From Polaribacter litorisediminis (GTDB lineage: Bacteria; Bacteroidota; Bacteroidia; Flavobacteriales; Flavobacteriaceae), in contig NZ_CP082966.1 of NCBI RefSeq assembly GCF_019968605.1, positions 2,157,001 to 2,221,000 of the forward strand: a stretch of 64,000 nucleotides of DNA, written 5' to 3'. Shown in pieces: positions 43,029-52,530 of the stretch. Under the pieces are notes generated by a model. The model was given only the letters and a program-made list of their open reading frames with translations. It was not told where the DNA came from and searched no databases. Each line of letters starts with the position of its first letter. The first letter of the stretch is position 1. Both the position numbers and the translations under genes were made by a program.

Positions 43029-44153
43029 TTAATAATTATCATAAATTTCTCCTAAGTCAAAAGATAAAGAAAAACGGAGCGAATTTTCTAAAGGATTGTT
43101 CACATCCGAAGAATTCATTAAATAAGACAAATCTACATTTAGCGCATTCGTTTTAAAACCAGCTCCTAAGGTAAAATATTGCCTATTTCCTTTGTCTACA
43201 CTTTCATGAAAATACCCACCTCTTAAGGCAAAAGCATTGTTGTATAAATATTCTGCACCAAGCGCATAGGTTACTTCACTTAATTCTTCACTAAATCCTC
43301 CTGGAGCATCACCAAAAGAGCTAAAAATTCCTTGAATCCAACCTTGATCTGCGTTCGCATCTGTGCCATCTTCCTGAATATCTGGCGTTGGCACTAATAG
43401 TTTTGTGAATTCAACATTGGTAGAAATAATATTATAATCATCTAAAATAAAATCAAAACCACCACCAAATTTCAAATTCGTAGGAATAAAGTCTTCCTCA
43501 CCTGGGGTATACGAAACTTTAGGACCTACATTAGAAATATTGAAACCTATTCTATAGCGTCCATTAAAATTACCGTAATTTTCTTCATAAGACTGGTAAT
43601 ATCCAGAGACATCTACCGCAAAAGAATTGATGGGCTGCAAAGTATTTGCTGCCGTATTGTTAAACGCTAAATTAGAGCGGATATATTTTAAAGAAACCCC
43701 CATAGAAAAGGTTTCACTTAATTTTAAAGCATAAGAACCAGTGGCTACAAATTCATTTGGGTTAATGGTACCCAAAGAGGTTCCTGAATTGTCTGTTAAA
43801 TCTATTTGCCCTAATGAAAAATACTTAAAATCTGCACCCCAAGCAGCGTTTTCACTAAACCTATTAATGTAAGAACCACTTCCTACAAAAATATCATCGG
43901 TTAAATTTCGTAACCACGGAGAATATGTTAATCCTGCTTTAATTTGGCGATCACTAAACGCAATTTTTGCTGGATTGTGAAATAATGAAAAAGCATCTGC
44001 TGAAGTCGCAACCCCCATATCCCCCATTCCTCCTGCTCTAGCATCGGGTACAATAAGTAAAAAAGGAGTCGCTGTGGTAATCGCGTTTGCCTGTGCATTT
44101 ATTTTTAAACTTACAAAAGCACAAAGTGCTATAAAAAATCCTATTTTTTTCAT
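43029..44153 (-). CDS. porV: Type IX secretion outer-membrane protein PorV (LptO)
   Basis: A 374-residue outer-membrane beta-barrel of the FadL-like class. It escorts cargo proteins from the translocon to the PorU sortase and is needed for release of most CTD proteins. The signal peptide is MKKIGFFIALCAFVSLKINAQ. The mature start reads NAITTATPFLLIVPDARAGGMGDMGVATSADAFSLFHNPAKIAF, the PorV hallmark, and alternating strands run to the end with a final aromatic-containing strand (LSFDLGEIYDNY). It follows porU by 38 bp on the same strand. Confidence 0.95.
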   Translation of the reverse strand: MKKIGFFIALCAFVSLKINAQANAITTATPFLLIVPDARAGGMGDMGVATSADAFSLFHNPAKIAFSDRQIKAGLTYSPWLRNLTDDIFVGSGSYINRFSENAAWGADFKYFSLGQIDLTDNSGTSLGTINPNEFVATGSYALKLSETFSMGVSLKYIRSNLAFNNTAANTLQPINSFAVDVSGYYQSYEENYGNFNGRYRIGFNISNVGPKVSYTPGEEDFIPTNLKFGGGFDFILDDYNIISTNVEFTKLLVPTPDIQEDGTDANADQGWIQGIFSSFGDAPGGFSEELSEVTYALGAEYLYNNAFALRGGYFHESVDKGNRQYFTLGAGFKTNALNVDLSYLMNSSDVNNPLENSLRFSLSFDLGEIYDNY

Positions 44154-44191
44154 TCTTTGTTATTCTAATTTATTTTACAAATATGCGCTTT

Positions 44192-47100
44192 TTATTGAAG
44201 TATTACTAATTTTTCGTACTTCTCTGAGACCAAATTATTGGCTGTAGAAGTTACTTTTAATTTATAAACATATACCCCTTTCCCAATCTTATTACCAAAA
44301 TCATCTAAACCATTCCAAGTAATATTTCTTGATAAATTCCCTGTGGTCTGTACATTTTTATTGATGGTTTTTACTAATTTTCCAGAAACCGTAAATATTT
44401 GAACTTGCACCTCCAATGGCTCATTCGGCTTATTATGTTGAAACCAAAACTCGGTATAATTTACAAAAGGATTGGGATAATTTAAAACATTTTCTAAATT
44501 CAAAATAGCATCGCTGACCACCACAAAATTTAACGTGGTTTCTGAAGAGTTATTGTAAGTATCCCAAGCTTTAATTTTTAAGGTATGCGGGCCAACTTCT
44601 AAATCTCTTAATCGATACGTTACTTTACCTTTTGTAAAATCGTTTAATTCTGTTTGATAAAAATCATTTAAGATAATAGGGTTCGAGGTATCTCCATCTA
44701 AAATACCCACAATATCGTGATCTACCGCAGTGATAGAGGTATTAATTCCGTTTGAATCAGATAAAGAGGCAATTAAATTTGGAGAGGTATTTGTGTTCCC
44801 GCCATCGATAAAAGATTCATCATTCATAAACAATCGAATTTCGGGTCCCACGATATCTTCGGGTGCATTTTCATTAATTCCTCCTACAACAATATCAAAA
44901 TTATAACCCGCCTTATCCGTTTCTCCATTTTCGGCGTAAAAACTTAATTTTCCTTTTCCGAAAGCCACTTTAATATCTTTTGGCACCACAAAATCAAAAC
45001 TAAATTGTCCGTTTTCTACGGTAGATTTTCCCCTAAACAATTTACTATCTTGCGTATCAAAAGTCATCACAACGCCAAAACCATCATTATCTAGAGTATT
45101 TTTATCAATTAATTTATCGAAAACAGTGGTAGAAAGTGTCCCATTAAAATTGGTTAAAATAGCATCTAAATCATCGGTAACAACACCTTCAAACTTTACT
45201 TTAGACAAGGCTTTTATGGTATCTAGAGATTGTGTAATCGCAACATCATTCATTTTGGTAATCCGAACATTGGGTTTTGGAATTGCCAATTTCATTGCAG
45301 GATCTCCAAAATGGTAAATAAAGAATTTTTGTGTACTCGCAAATTGATTTTTAGCTATTTTTAAAGACTCGGCAATGGAATAATCTTCGTTATTAAAAGC
45401 CAATAAAACTCTAATTAACTGCTCGTTAAAACGTTGTCCTGTAGAAATAAAAACTTCTCTTGTTGTTGTGATCATGCTGGCAGCGCCACCTGTTTTGCTT
45501 TTAAAAGTAAGCTCTCCTGCGGTAATTCTATTCGGATTATCGAATCTAGAAAAATCGCAAGTCACAGTAATGAGCAATGGTAGCGTATTCGGATTCGTAA
45601 AAGATTGTATTTGTGGTACATCTAAAATTCTTTCTGATGCAAAACCATCTTCTCCTCCATGACCAAAATAATCAAAAACTAAAGTTCCTTTTTCAATGGC
45701 GTTTGTGATGGCTTTATTCACTTCCGGGTAGCGTTCTCCTCCCGAAGAATTTTGCTGCACAAAAGCATCTACATATATTTTATTGACATTAAAGATAGGT
45801 TTGTTATTTCTAATTTCATCAGCAATAGATTCTACGCCTTGCTCAATAACTTCTTCGCCCACAACATCAATATCGTCTGCTAATAAGGTAATGGTATTTC
45901 GCCAATCTCCAATCGCTTCTTTCTGGTAATAGGATAAAATTTTATCAACAACATTCGTTGCTTCAGAAATTGTAGAAACGGGAATTCTACTAGAAACAAC
46001 ATCAATGGTATGTGCACTAGACATCGTACCTTCATTGTCATCTAACATCACAAAAAAGTCGTCTGTAACCCAAGAACTTGCCAAATTAAAACTATTGGTA
46101 GATAATTTTACCGGAACAATGTTATTATTTCCTTGAATTCTGTCTTTGTAATCGTAAGAAGAATCACCAAAAAAACAAACATATTGTAGTTTTGTTTCTG
46201 CGGATGAATTTGTTGTATACACATGTTTTAAAAAGTCTCGAATTCCTGTAATATCCTTAGAACCCGAAGAAAACTCGTTATAAATTTCCTCTAATAAAAC
46301 AACCTTTGTAGTGAATTTAGAATTTGTTTGATGGTAATCTGCCAATCTTTGTGCTTCACCAGAAAGTTCTGAATTTGTAATAACGATATAATTGATATCT
46401 TTTAAAGCATGTAAATCTTGATTTTTAATTTTGGAATTTTGCACCGTTTCTGGGATGTAAAAATTAGCATCATCTAGAATTATATATTCTTTTAATGTAC
46501 CTCCCGTATCTGTAAACGAAAAATCATTGGTGGTTGCCTGGTTTGCGATACGCTGCGGTGCAATAGGATTGGAAACGTCCCAAACCTGAAAAGCTGTAGC
46601 ACCGTTTTCTATTTGATAGGTTACGACACCTGGAGATGTTGCTTGTTCAAAGCTTCGAAACGAAAATTGAAAATCACGAAAACTTAACTGTTTTTTGCCA
46701 ATAATTTCTATAAAATCTAAAAATGCATTTGCTGAAGGATTCCCATTATTATTATACGTAATAGAAACCGCAATATTTTCTGAGCTATTGAGTTGGTCTG
46801 CTGCGCGCTCTATGGCAAAGGCTTTGGTTAAAGAACTTGGGTTTACCGCAGGGTAATTGATAGAAAAAACCGCTTGGTTATTTACTTTCACTTCCATAGA
46901 CGAAGAAACCACCGAATTAGAAACCCCTCGCACTTTGATCTTTATATTTTGATTCGCAACCGCATTCTGAAATGGTATGTTAAAATTTTGTGTGTTTTCT
47001 ATATTAAAATCTTGATTAAAAAACCATTGCGTTCCTGCTGCCAGCATACTTTTTTCTTCTTTTTCATAAAAAGTAAAATCATCAAAAACCGTTATTTGTG

Positions 47101-47587
47101 GGGCAGTATTTCCGGTTACTAGCGGTTTTTGTTGAATTCTTTTTCCATCAACATCATTCACGGTGATAAAATAATAGGCTTTATCTGAATAAATATTTTG
47201 CCGATGTTTAGCGGTATTCCCAGATACATCAACCTCCCAATCATGCGGACCCTTGGCGTAAAACAGTATAAAATCATTTGCATCAAAAGAACCATCGCCC
47301 TCTCCTTCTATATAGATTGCATTTTCTTGTAAATCATCATATCTAAAATTGCTATTTAAAACAGGCAATAATTGCCCGCCATTGCCATAAACATGAATCT
47401 TTTTTGGATTTAATCCGTTGGTAGAAATCCCAATTTGTTGCAATAAGCTTCGATCTATTTTAAACACACCTGTAGTATCTATAGAGAATTGATACCAATT
47501 GCCAGAAGCCAGCACAGAACTAGTAACTTGGGCAGTGCTTACTTGTAAGAAAAATCCGAATAAGAATAGTAAAAACTGTTTTTTCAT
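44192..47587 (-). CDS. porU: Type IX secretion sortase PorU
   Basis: A 1131-residue gingipain-like (C25) transpeptidase. It removes the CTD signal of T9SS cargo and attaches cargo to anionic lipopolysaccharide. The signal peptide is MKKQFLLFLFGFFLQVSTAQ. The probable catalytic His is in FDYFGHGGEDGF (about residue 644) and the Cys in LLITVTCDFSRFDNP (about residue 677). The C-terminal end is itself a CTD-like domain (NYPNPFVNYTEFWFQH... KLVKTINKNVQTTGNL... KGVYVYKLKV). It is divergent from gldJ and precedes porV. Confidence 0.96.
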   Translation of the reverse strand: MKKQFLLFLFGFFLQVSTAQVTSSVLASGNWYQFSIDTTGVFKIDRSLLQQIGISTNGLNPKKIHVYGNGGQLLPVLNSNFRYDDLQENAIYIEGEGDGSFDANDFILFYAKGPHDWEVDVSGNTAKHRQNIYSDKAYYFITVNDVDGKRIQQKPLVTGNTAPQITVFDDFTFYEKEEKSMLAAGTQWFFNQDFNIENTQNFNIPFQNAVANQNIKIKVRGVSNSVVSSSMEVKVNNQAVFSINYPAVNPSSLTKAFAIERAADQLNSSENIAVSITYNNNGNPSANAFLDFIEIIGKKQLSFRDFQFSFRSFEQATSPGVVTYQIENGATAFQVWDVSNPIAPQRIANQATTNDFSFTDTGGTLKEYIILDDANFYIPETVQNSKIKNQDLHALKDINYIVITNSELSGEAQRLADYHQTNSKFTTKVVLLEEIYNEFSSGSKDITGIRDFLKHVYTTNSSAETKLQYVCFFGDSSYDYKDRIQGNNNIVPVKLSTNSFNLASSWVTDDFFVMLDDNEGTMSSAHTIDVVSSRIPVSTISEATNVVDKILSYYQKEAIGDWRNTITLLADDIDVVGEEVIEQGVESIADEIRNNKPIFNVNKIYVDAFVQQNSSGGERYPEVNKAITNAIEKGTLVFDYFGHGGEDGFASERILDVPQIQSFTNPNTLPLLITVTCDFSRFDNPNRITAGELTFKSKTGGAASMITTTREVFISTGQRFNEQLIRVLLAFNNEDYSIAESLKIAKNQFASTQKFFIYHFGDPAMKLAIPKPNVRITKMNDVAITQSLDTIKALSKVKFEGVVTDDLDAILTNFNGTLSTTVFDKLIDKNTLDNDGFGVVMTFDTQDSKLFRGKSTVENGQFSFDFVVPKDIKVAFGKGKLSFYAENGETDKAGYNFDIVVGGINENAPEDIVGPEIRLFMNDESFIDGGNTNTSPNLIASLSDSNGINTSITAVDHDIVGILDGDTSNPIILNDFYQTELNDFTKGKVTYRLRDLEVGPHTLKIKAWDTYNNSSETTLNFVVVSDAILNLENVLNYPNPFVNYTEFWFQHNKPNEPLEVQVQIFTVSGKLVKTINKNVQTTGNLSRNITWNGLDDFGNKIGKGVYVYKLKVTSTANNLVSEKYEKLVILQ

Positions 47588-47727
47588 TATATCTTCAAAT
47601 AACGCAAATAAAATTTAGATATTTTACGGTAAACAAATATAAAGTATACTAAAATAAAAATAGAATCGTTTTGAAACTAAGTAGAAAAACGGATCCGTTA
47701 AAAATTTATATTTTTCTTGTAAGAAAA

Positions 47728-47735
47728 TATATTTG
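47728..47735 (+). promoter_or_regulatory. Promoter -7 element (TAnnTTTG) of gldJ
   Basis: TATATTTG lies 50 bp before the gldJ ATG in the region shared with the divergent porU gene. No well-placed TTG element is seen. Confidence 0.4.
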
Positions 47736-47785
47736 TTGTAAATTGCATCCTTATTTAAACACACATATCAATTTTAAATTACAGA

Positions 47786-49468
47786 ATGAAAAAGATATTT
47801 AAAATAACTTTAGTAGCCTTAACCATTTTATTATTGGCAAACTGCAAGAGATCAAATAAAAGCACATCTAGCTTAACAGGTTTATCTTTTAATGACCCCA
47901 AAAATGGTAATTATATTAGAGGTAATTCCTTTAATGATCAAGAACCACCATTAGGTATGGTGGGGGTAGAAGGAGGTTCTTTTACAATGGGACAAGTACA
48001 AGATGATGTGATGTTTGATTGGAACACGACTCCTATAAAAATGCATGTACGTTCTTTTTATATGGATGAAGCTGAAGTTTCTAACTCTGAATATTTTTTA
48101 TATGTACAATATATGAAAGATGTTTTTCCGCCATCAGAAGAAAAATACAAACATATTTATACTTCCGTTTTACCAGACACCTTGGTTTGGAGAAAAAGTC
48201 TAGGAAATACCGATATTTTATCAGAAAACTATCTTCGCCACCCAGCGTATGCAGATTATCCTGTTGTAGGTGTAAGTTGGTTACAAGCAAATGAATATTG
48301 TAAATGGCGTACCAATGCCGTCAACTTAAAAACATTGATTGACAAAGGGCATATTAAGAATATATTTGAAATGGATTCTATAAAACCTTTTTTTGATACA
48401 GATGTCTTTCTAACAGATGCTTCTAAATTGTTCGATGGAGATTCTACCGTATACAAAAAAGGCGTTGGAAGAACTATAAGAGCAAAAGGAGAAGCAAGAG
48501 CTGGTAAAGATGATTTTGAAGGTAGAAAAATAAGTAATGCCGATGGTATTTTAGCACAGCGTTTTAGGCTTCCTACCGAAGCTGAATGGGAATTTGCTGC
48601 CAAGGCGAATATTGAAAATAGAGAATACAATAATATTAGAGGTAGAAAAAAATATGCTTGGAATGGTAAATATTCGAGATCTAAAAGTAGAAGATTTAGA
48701 GGAGATCATCTCGCCAATTTTAAACAAGGACCTGGAGGTTATAGTGGTTTATCTGGCTGGAGTTCAGACGGTGCTGACATTCCTAATAAAATAAAGTCAT
48801 ATCCTCCTAATGCATTTGGTTTGTATGACATGTCTGGTAATGTTGCAGAATGGGTAGCCGATGTTTACAGACCTATTATTGATAGTGAAGCCAATGATTT
48901 TAATTATTTTAGAGGTAATATTTTTACAAAAAAGATGATTGACGCAGAAGGTAACGTGGTTATTGCTGCTAATGATGAAGAAGCGCAAGTAGAATATGAT
49001 ACCTTACCAAATGGTAAAATTATACCAAAGCAATTACCAAATACGATAAAATATATTCCTATTACCAAAGATGATACTACCTTAAGAAGAAATTTTATGG
49101 TCGCTGATAACTCTAATCTTGGAGATGGTGATTTAAACTCTTCTCGTTTTTATGAAATGGATGAAGATCAATTAGAGGAGAAAAACAGAATGTACAATTC
49201 TCCAAAAAAGCCAACGAAAGAAGTAGATCCTGAAACCGGTGCTGTTACTTTAGTGAATGATACCAAAGAAAGAACGACTTTAATCAGTAATCAAACGAGA
49301 GTTTATAAAGGTGGCTCATGGTCTGATAGAGAATATTGGTTAGATCCAGCTCAAAGAAGGTATTTACCAGAATATATGGCAACAAACTTTATTGGGTTTA
49401 GATGTGTATCTGACAAAGTTGGTCCTATGGGAACTGGCAAAAAAAATGCTCGAAGCTTAATTCGATAA
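47786..49468 (+). CDS. gldJ: Gliding motility lipoprotein GldJ
   Basis: A 560-residue lipoprotein with signal MKKIFKITLVALTILLLANC, Cys21 being the lipidation site. The body is a sulfatase-modifying-factor (FGE/SUMF1) fold: LGMVGVEGGSFTMGQVQ, VEVSNSEYFLYV-like EAEVSNSEYFLYV, RLPTEAEWEFAA, LYDMSGNVAEWVAD and YKGGSWSDREYW...GFRCVS. Catalytic use is not expected; it is a scaffold of the gliding/T9SS machinery together with GldK, L, M and N. It is divergent from porU and ends at a terminator before murF. Confidence 0.97.
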   Translation: MKKIFKITLVALTILLLANCKRSNKSTSSLTGLSFNDPKNGNYIRGNSFNDQEPPLGMVGVEGGSFTMGQVQDDVMFDWNTTPIKMHVRSFYMDEAEVSNSEYFLYVQYMKDVFPPSEEKYKHIYTSVLPDTLVWRKSLGNTDILSENYLRHPAYADYPVVGVSWLQANEYCKWRTNAVNLKTLIDKGHIKNIFEMDSIKPFFDTDVFLTDASKLFDGDSTVYKKGVGRTIRAKGEARAGKDDFEGRKISNADGILAQRFRLPTEAEWEFAAKANIENREYNNIRGRKKYAWNGKYSRSKSRRFRGDHLANFKQGPGGYSGLSGWSSDGADIPNKIKSYPPNAFGLYDMSGNVAEWVADVYRPIIDSEANDFNYFRGNIFTKKMIDAEGNVVIAANDEEAQVEYDTLPNGKIIPKQLPNTIKYIPITKDDTTLRRNFMVADNSNLGDGDLNSSRFYEMDEDQLEEKNRMYNSPKKPTKEVDPETGAVTLVNDTKERTTLISNQTRVYKGGSWSDREYWLDPAQRRYLPEYMATNFIGFRCVSDKVGPMGTGKKNARSLIR

Positions 49469-49488
49469 TATAAAATTTTACAGATTAT

Positions 49489-49522
49489 AGCCTCATTATT
49501 TCTTGATAATGGGGCTTTTTTA
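49489..49522 (+). terminator. Rho-independent terminator after gldJ
   Basis: AGCCTCATTAT pairs with ATAATGGGGCT (one G-U pair) around a 6-base loop and is followed by six T. It ends 11 bp before the murF start, so murF is either read through it or uses a nearby promoter. Confidence 0.85.
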
Positions 49523-49532
49523 TAGGCAAAAA

Positions 49533-50792
49533 ATGAAAATAGCAACGCTTTACCAACTTTATACATACCATTTAATGGTAGATACGGATACTAGAAAAAT
49601 AAGAAAGAATACCTTATTTTTTGCCCTAAAGGGAGAGCATTTTAACGGGAATCAATTTGCAGAAAAAGCATTAGAGTTAGGAGCTTCGTATGCGATTGTA
49701 GATGAAGAAAAGTATACAACCCACACCAATATTATTTTGGTTGATAATGTATTACAAACACTGCAAGCATTAGCCAATTATCATAGAAAGCAATTAAACA
49801 TTCCTATGATTGGTCTTACGGGTAGTAATGGAAAAACCACCACCAAAGAATTGATACAGCTTGTTTTGAGTAAAAAATATAACACGATTGCTACTCAAGG
49901 CAATTTAAACAATCATATCGGAGTGCCCCTAACCCTGCTCTCCATGAAACCAGAGCACGAAGTAGCTGTCGTAGAAATGGGCGCAAATCATCAAAAGGAA
50001 ATTGAATTTTTATGTGGTATTTGTGAACCTGATTTTGGATACATCACAAATTTTGGAAAAGCACATTTAGAAGGTTTTGGGGGTGTTGAAGGGGTCATCA
50101 AAGGAAAAAGTGAACTCTATACGTTCTTACAGCAACATTCTAAGATTGCCTTTATCAACCCAGATGATCCCATTCAAGTTGAAAAAACCAAACACATACA
50201 ATCTGTTTCTTTTAATACAGAATATATTCGATTTTTAGGAGTCAATCCATTTGTCGAAGTATCCTATAAAAACATGCGTATTCAGAGCAATTTAATTGGC
50301 GCATACAATTTTACCAATATTGCAGGGGCCATCACGATTGGTACCTATTTTAAAGTACCCCAAGAAGCCATTAAAGAAGCCATCGAAAATTATGTATCAA
50401 CGAATAATCGTTCTCAAATCATTGAAACAAAAAAGAATACAATTATTTTAGATGCTTATAATGCAAATCCGTCAAGTATGCGGGCAGCCTTAGAAAGTTT
50501 TGCTGCTCTAAAATCCGACCCAAAAGTAATTATTTTGGGTGATATGTTCGAGCTTGGTAACGATGCTGCTTTTGAGCATCAAGAAATTGTGAACTTAGCG
50601 CATGCTTATAATTTTAAACATCAATATTTTGTGGGCGAAAATTTTTATCAAACAAAAACTACAGAAAATCGATTTAAAAATTATGAGGATTTCGAAGCAT
50701 TTATAAAACAACATCCGATAGACAATGCCACAATTTTAGTAAAAGGTTCTAGAGGGATGCATTTAGAAAGAGTTCTAGCGCTTATTGATTAA
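49533..50792 (+). CDS. murF: UDP-N-acetylmuramoyl-tripeptide-D-alanyl-D-alanine ligase
   Basis: MurF adds D-Ala-D-Ala to the UDP-MurNAc tripeptide in peptidoglycan synthesis. I use the ATG at 49533 (MKIATLYQLY), because the upstream in-frame codons lie within the gldJ terminator. The first domain has DTRKIRKNTLFFALKGEHFNGN, the ATP site GLTGSNGKTTTKELI, the central NEMGANH-like VVEMGANHQKEI and the C-terminal ILDAYNANPSSMRAAL and ILGDMFELG. The 419 residues are normal for the family. It overlaps the convergent kinase gene by 11 bp. Confidence 0.95.
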   Translation: MKIATLYQLYTYHLMVDTDTRKIRKNTLFFALKGEHFNGNQFAEKALELGASYAIVDEEKYTTHTNIILVDNVLQTLQALANYHRKQLNIPMIGLTGSNGKTTTKELIQLVLSKKYNTIATQGNLNNHIGVPLTLLSMKPEHEVAVVEMGANHQKEIEFLCGICEPDFGYITNFGKAHLEGFGGVEGVIKGKSELYTFLQQHSKIAFINPDDPIQVEKTKHIQSVSFNTEYIRFLGVNPFVEVSYKNMRIQSNLIGAYNFTNIAGAITIGTYFKVPQEAIKEAIENYVSTNNRSQIIETKKNTIILDAYNANPSSMRAALESFAALKSDPKVIILGDMFELGNDAAFEHQEIVNLAHAYNFKHQYFVGENFYQTKTTENRFKNYEDFEAFIKQHPIDNATILVKGSRGMHLERVLALID

Positions 50793-51636
50793 TCTTTTTT
50801 CTATGATATTCTAATAAATTATCAATAGGTCTTTGAATTACGTCTGTAACTTCTAAATGATTCTTTTTTGCTATTTTCTCTAAAATTTCTCTAAAGTAAA
50901 AAGCAATCGAGCCGATAAAGTATAATGGTGTTGCTGCTGTTTTTTTGAATGGTAAAATTCGGTACTTAAAGAATTCTTGAAAACCCTTTTCAATCATGCA
51001 TTTGATGTATTCCTCTTCTTTAAAATCGAACATAAATTTTGCAAAAGAAGCTAAATACCTATTTGGATTCGCTGTTCGATATAAATTTTGCTTGATATCA
51101 TCAACATCTAAATTAAAATCTTCCTCAAATTTTTTGGCAATATGTGGGGGCATTGTATTGTAAAAATAGGCTCTGAGTAAAAGCTTCCCAAAATAATTAC
51201 CACTGGCTTCATCCATCAGCATATATCCCAAAGACGCCGTTTTCATGTGCACCTTTTCTCCGTCCCAATAGCAGCTGTTGGAGCCCGTTCCTAAAATACA
51301 GACAATTGCTGGATCTGCACCTGTAGCAGCATATACGGCACCTAACATGTCTTCTGCCACCTGTACTTTTGCATGGACAAAAATAGTCTGTAAAATATTT
51401 TTAAGAATTTCTAAAGGCTTCGGAGTGCCGCATCCAGCTCCATAGAAATAGATTTCCGTCACTTCATCTTTTACTTTGACCAACGGGAAAACGTGTACAA
51501 TTCTATCTTCTAATTCCTCTTCAGGAATCACCGCAGGATTCAACCCTAACGTTCTTACCCTAAACGCCTCACTTTGATCCCTGTTGATCGCAATCCAATC
51601 TGCTTTGGTAGAACCTCCGTCTGCAATTAAAATCAT
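50782..51636 (-). CDS. N-acetylglucosamine kinase (BadF/BcrA-type ATPase)
   Basis: An actin-fold sugar kinase. I start it at 51636 (MILIADGGSTKADWIAI), where the phosphate-1 motif lies, and not 48 bases upstream. Other motifs are VCILGTGSNSCYW (phosphate-2), MLMDEASGNYFGKLLLRAYF and YFIGSIAFYF (adenosine region). The 284 residues fit the eukaryote-like N-acetylglucosamine kinases of Bacteroidota, which phosphorylate amino sugars recovered from the wall or chitin. It converges on murF with an 11-bp overlap. The first repeat block starts 100 bp upstream. Confidence 0.88.
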   Translation of the reverse strand: MILIADGGSTKADWIAINRDQSEAFRVRTLGLNPAVIPEEELEDRIVHVFPLVKVKDEVTEIYFYGAGCGTPKPLEILKNILQTIFVHAKVQVAEDMLGAVYAATGADPAIVCILGTGSNSCYWDGEKVHMKTASLGYMLMDEASGNYFGKLLLRAYFYNTMPPHIAKKFEEDFNLDVDDIKQNLYRTANPNRYLASFAKFMFDFKEEEYIKCMIEKGFQEFFKYRILPFKKTAATPLYFIGSIAFYFREILEKIAKKNHLEVTDVIQRPIDNLLEYHRKKINQ

Positions 51637-51736
51637 AACTCCTATTTTAGTTTCAAAGATATCGCAAGAAAACTGGGTATACAAATCTATTCTTTACTGC
51701 AATTGTTTTCTCCTCAACATTTAGAAGATATTATTT

Positions 51737-51889
51737 GTCAGTTTGAGACCCAAGAAAAAAATTTTTACAAGCGTAGAAGATGACGTAAATTGGTTTTAAA
51801 TATACTGAATTGCCAAATAATCGTAAAATATAAGTAACTTTAACCGACCTTTAAATCACTGAAAAACAATTATTTAATAAAAACGTCAA
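51737..51889. repeat. Repeat module B, copy 1
   Basis: A module of about 153 bp that begins GTCAGTTTGAGACCC and ends AAAAACGTCAAT. The other copies begin GTCAGTTCGAGACCC. Its first 11 bases are the same as the left end of module A, so B and A share a terminal motif. Confidence 0.88.
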
Positions 51890-51902
51890 TAATAATCCAG
51901 GT

Positions 51903-51972
51903 GTCAGTTCGAGTAATTTCAATTTTTCATTGAAATTGTATCGAGAACTCATCGGAATTGTATCGAGAACCT
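51903..51972. repeat. Truncated repeat module A
   Basis: Left arm and two 22-bp units only, ending in CCTATA instead of the usual continuation. The matching truncated copy in the right block is at 63016, also after module B and before module E. Confidence 0.8.
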
Positions 51973-52124
51973 ATATGCACAAAACAATCTTTTGATTTAG
52001 CATTCATAAAAATGAGACTGCTTCGTTATTAGCAAACGTAAGAGTACTAAACTTTGTGTGCGCTTCTTTATACGACTTCTCCTTTGGTCGAAGTGACAAG
52101 TTTGCAGGTTATATTGCTTGTTTA

Positions 52125-52240
52125 TTTTTCTTTTATTCTAATTTCTTTTCCATTGATAAAAAGAAACAAAAATCTAGACTTACTTTTTCGCTATGCGAGT
52201 TACCTACAACCAAAATATATTTTGGTTTTGGTAGTCTTGA
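52125..52240. repeat. Repeat module D, copy 1
   Basis: A T-rich module present again at 63247. It contains a perfect 20-bp palindrome, AACCAAAATA followed by its complement, at 52208-52227 (second copy at 63333-63352). Confidence 0.8.
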
Positions 52241-52530
52241 ATTCTACAAGTGATTTCACTGTCGTGTCCAGACTTATTATTGAGTTCCCCAATCAAGTTG
52301 AGGACAAGCTTTGGACACTTAGCCGTTGCATCCCTTTTGAATTCCTACGAAAAATAAAATAGGTCGAGTTTAGATTTTAATTACCCTTTCTTTTAATAAC
52401 AGAGCTAGGCTTGGAACGTCAAAAAACCCTAAACATCATTACGACAGAGGTATGATTGCAATCTTTTAAATTCCTTCTAAAAACAAAATTTTTTAGGTTT
52501 TAGATTCTGATTTTTAAAGTAAATCCAGGT
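52240..52530. repeat. Repeat module C, partial copy with long hairpin loop
   Basis: The right two thirds of module C. The hairpin arms GTGTCCA (52264-52270) and TGGACAC (52312-52318) enclose a 41-base loop, as in the copy at 63461, whereas other copies have a 15-base loop. Confidence 0.82.

Noticed and set aside
44192..47587. Secreted gingipain-like protease as cargo
   Set aside because: Although C25-like and carrying a CTD-like end, its position before porV and beside gldJ fits the PorU sortase.
52054..52362. Open reading frames of 60-100 codons in the left repeat block
   Set aside because: Their C-terminal part recurs in the frame at 63548-63772 because both lie in module C; no start signals or recognisable protein, so they are products of the repeat.
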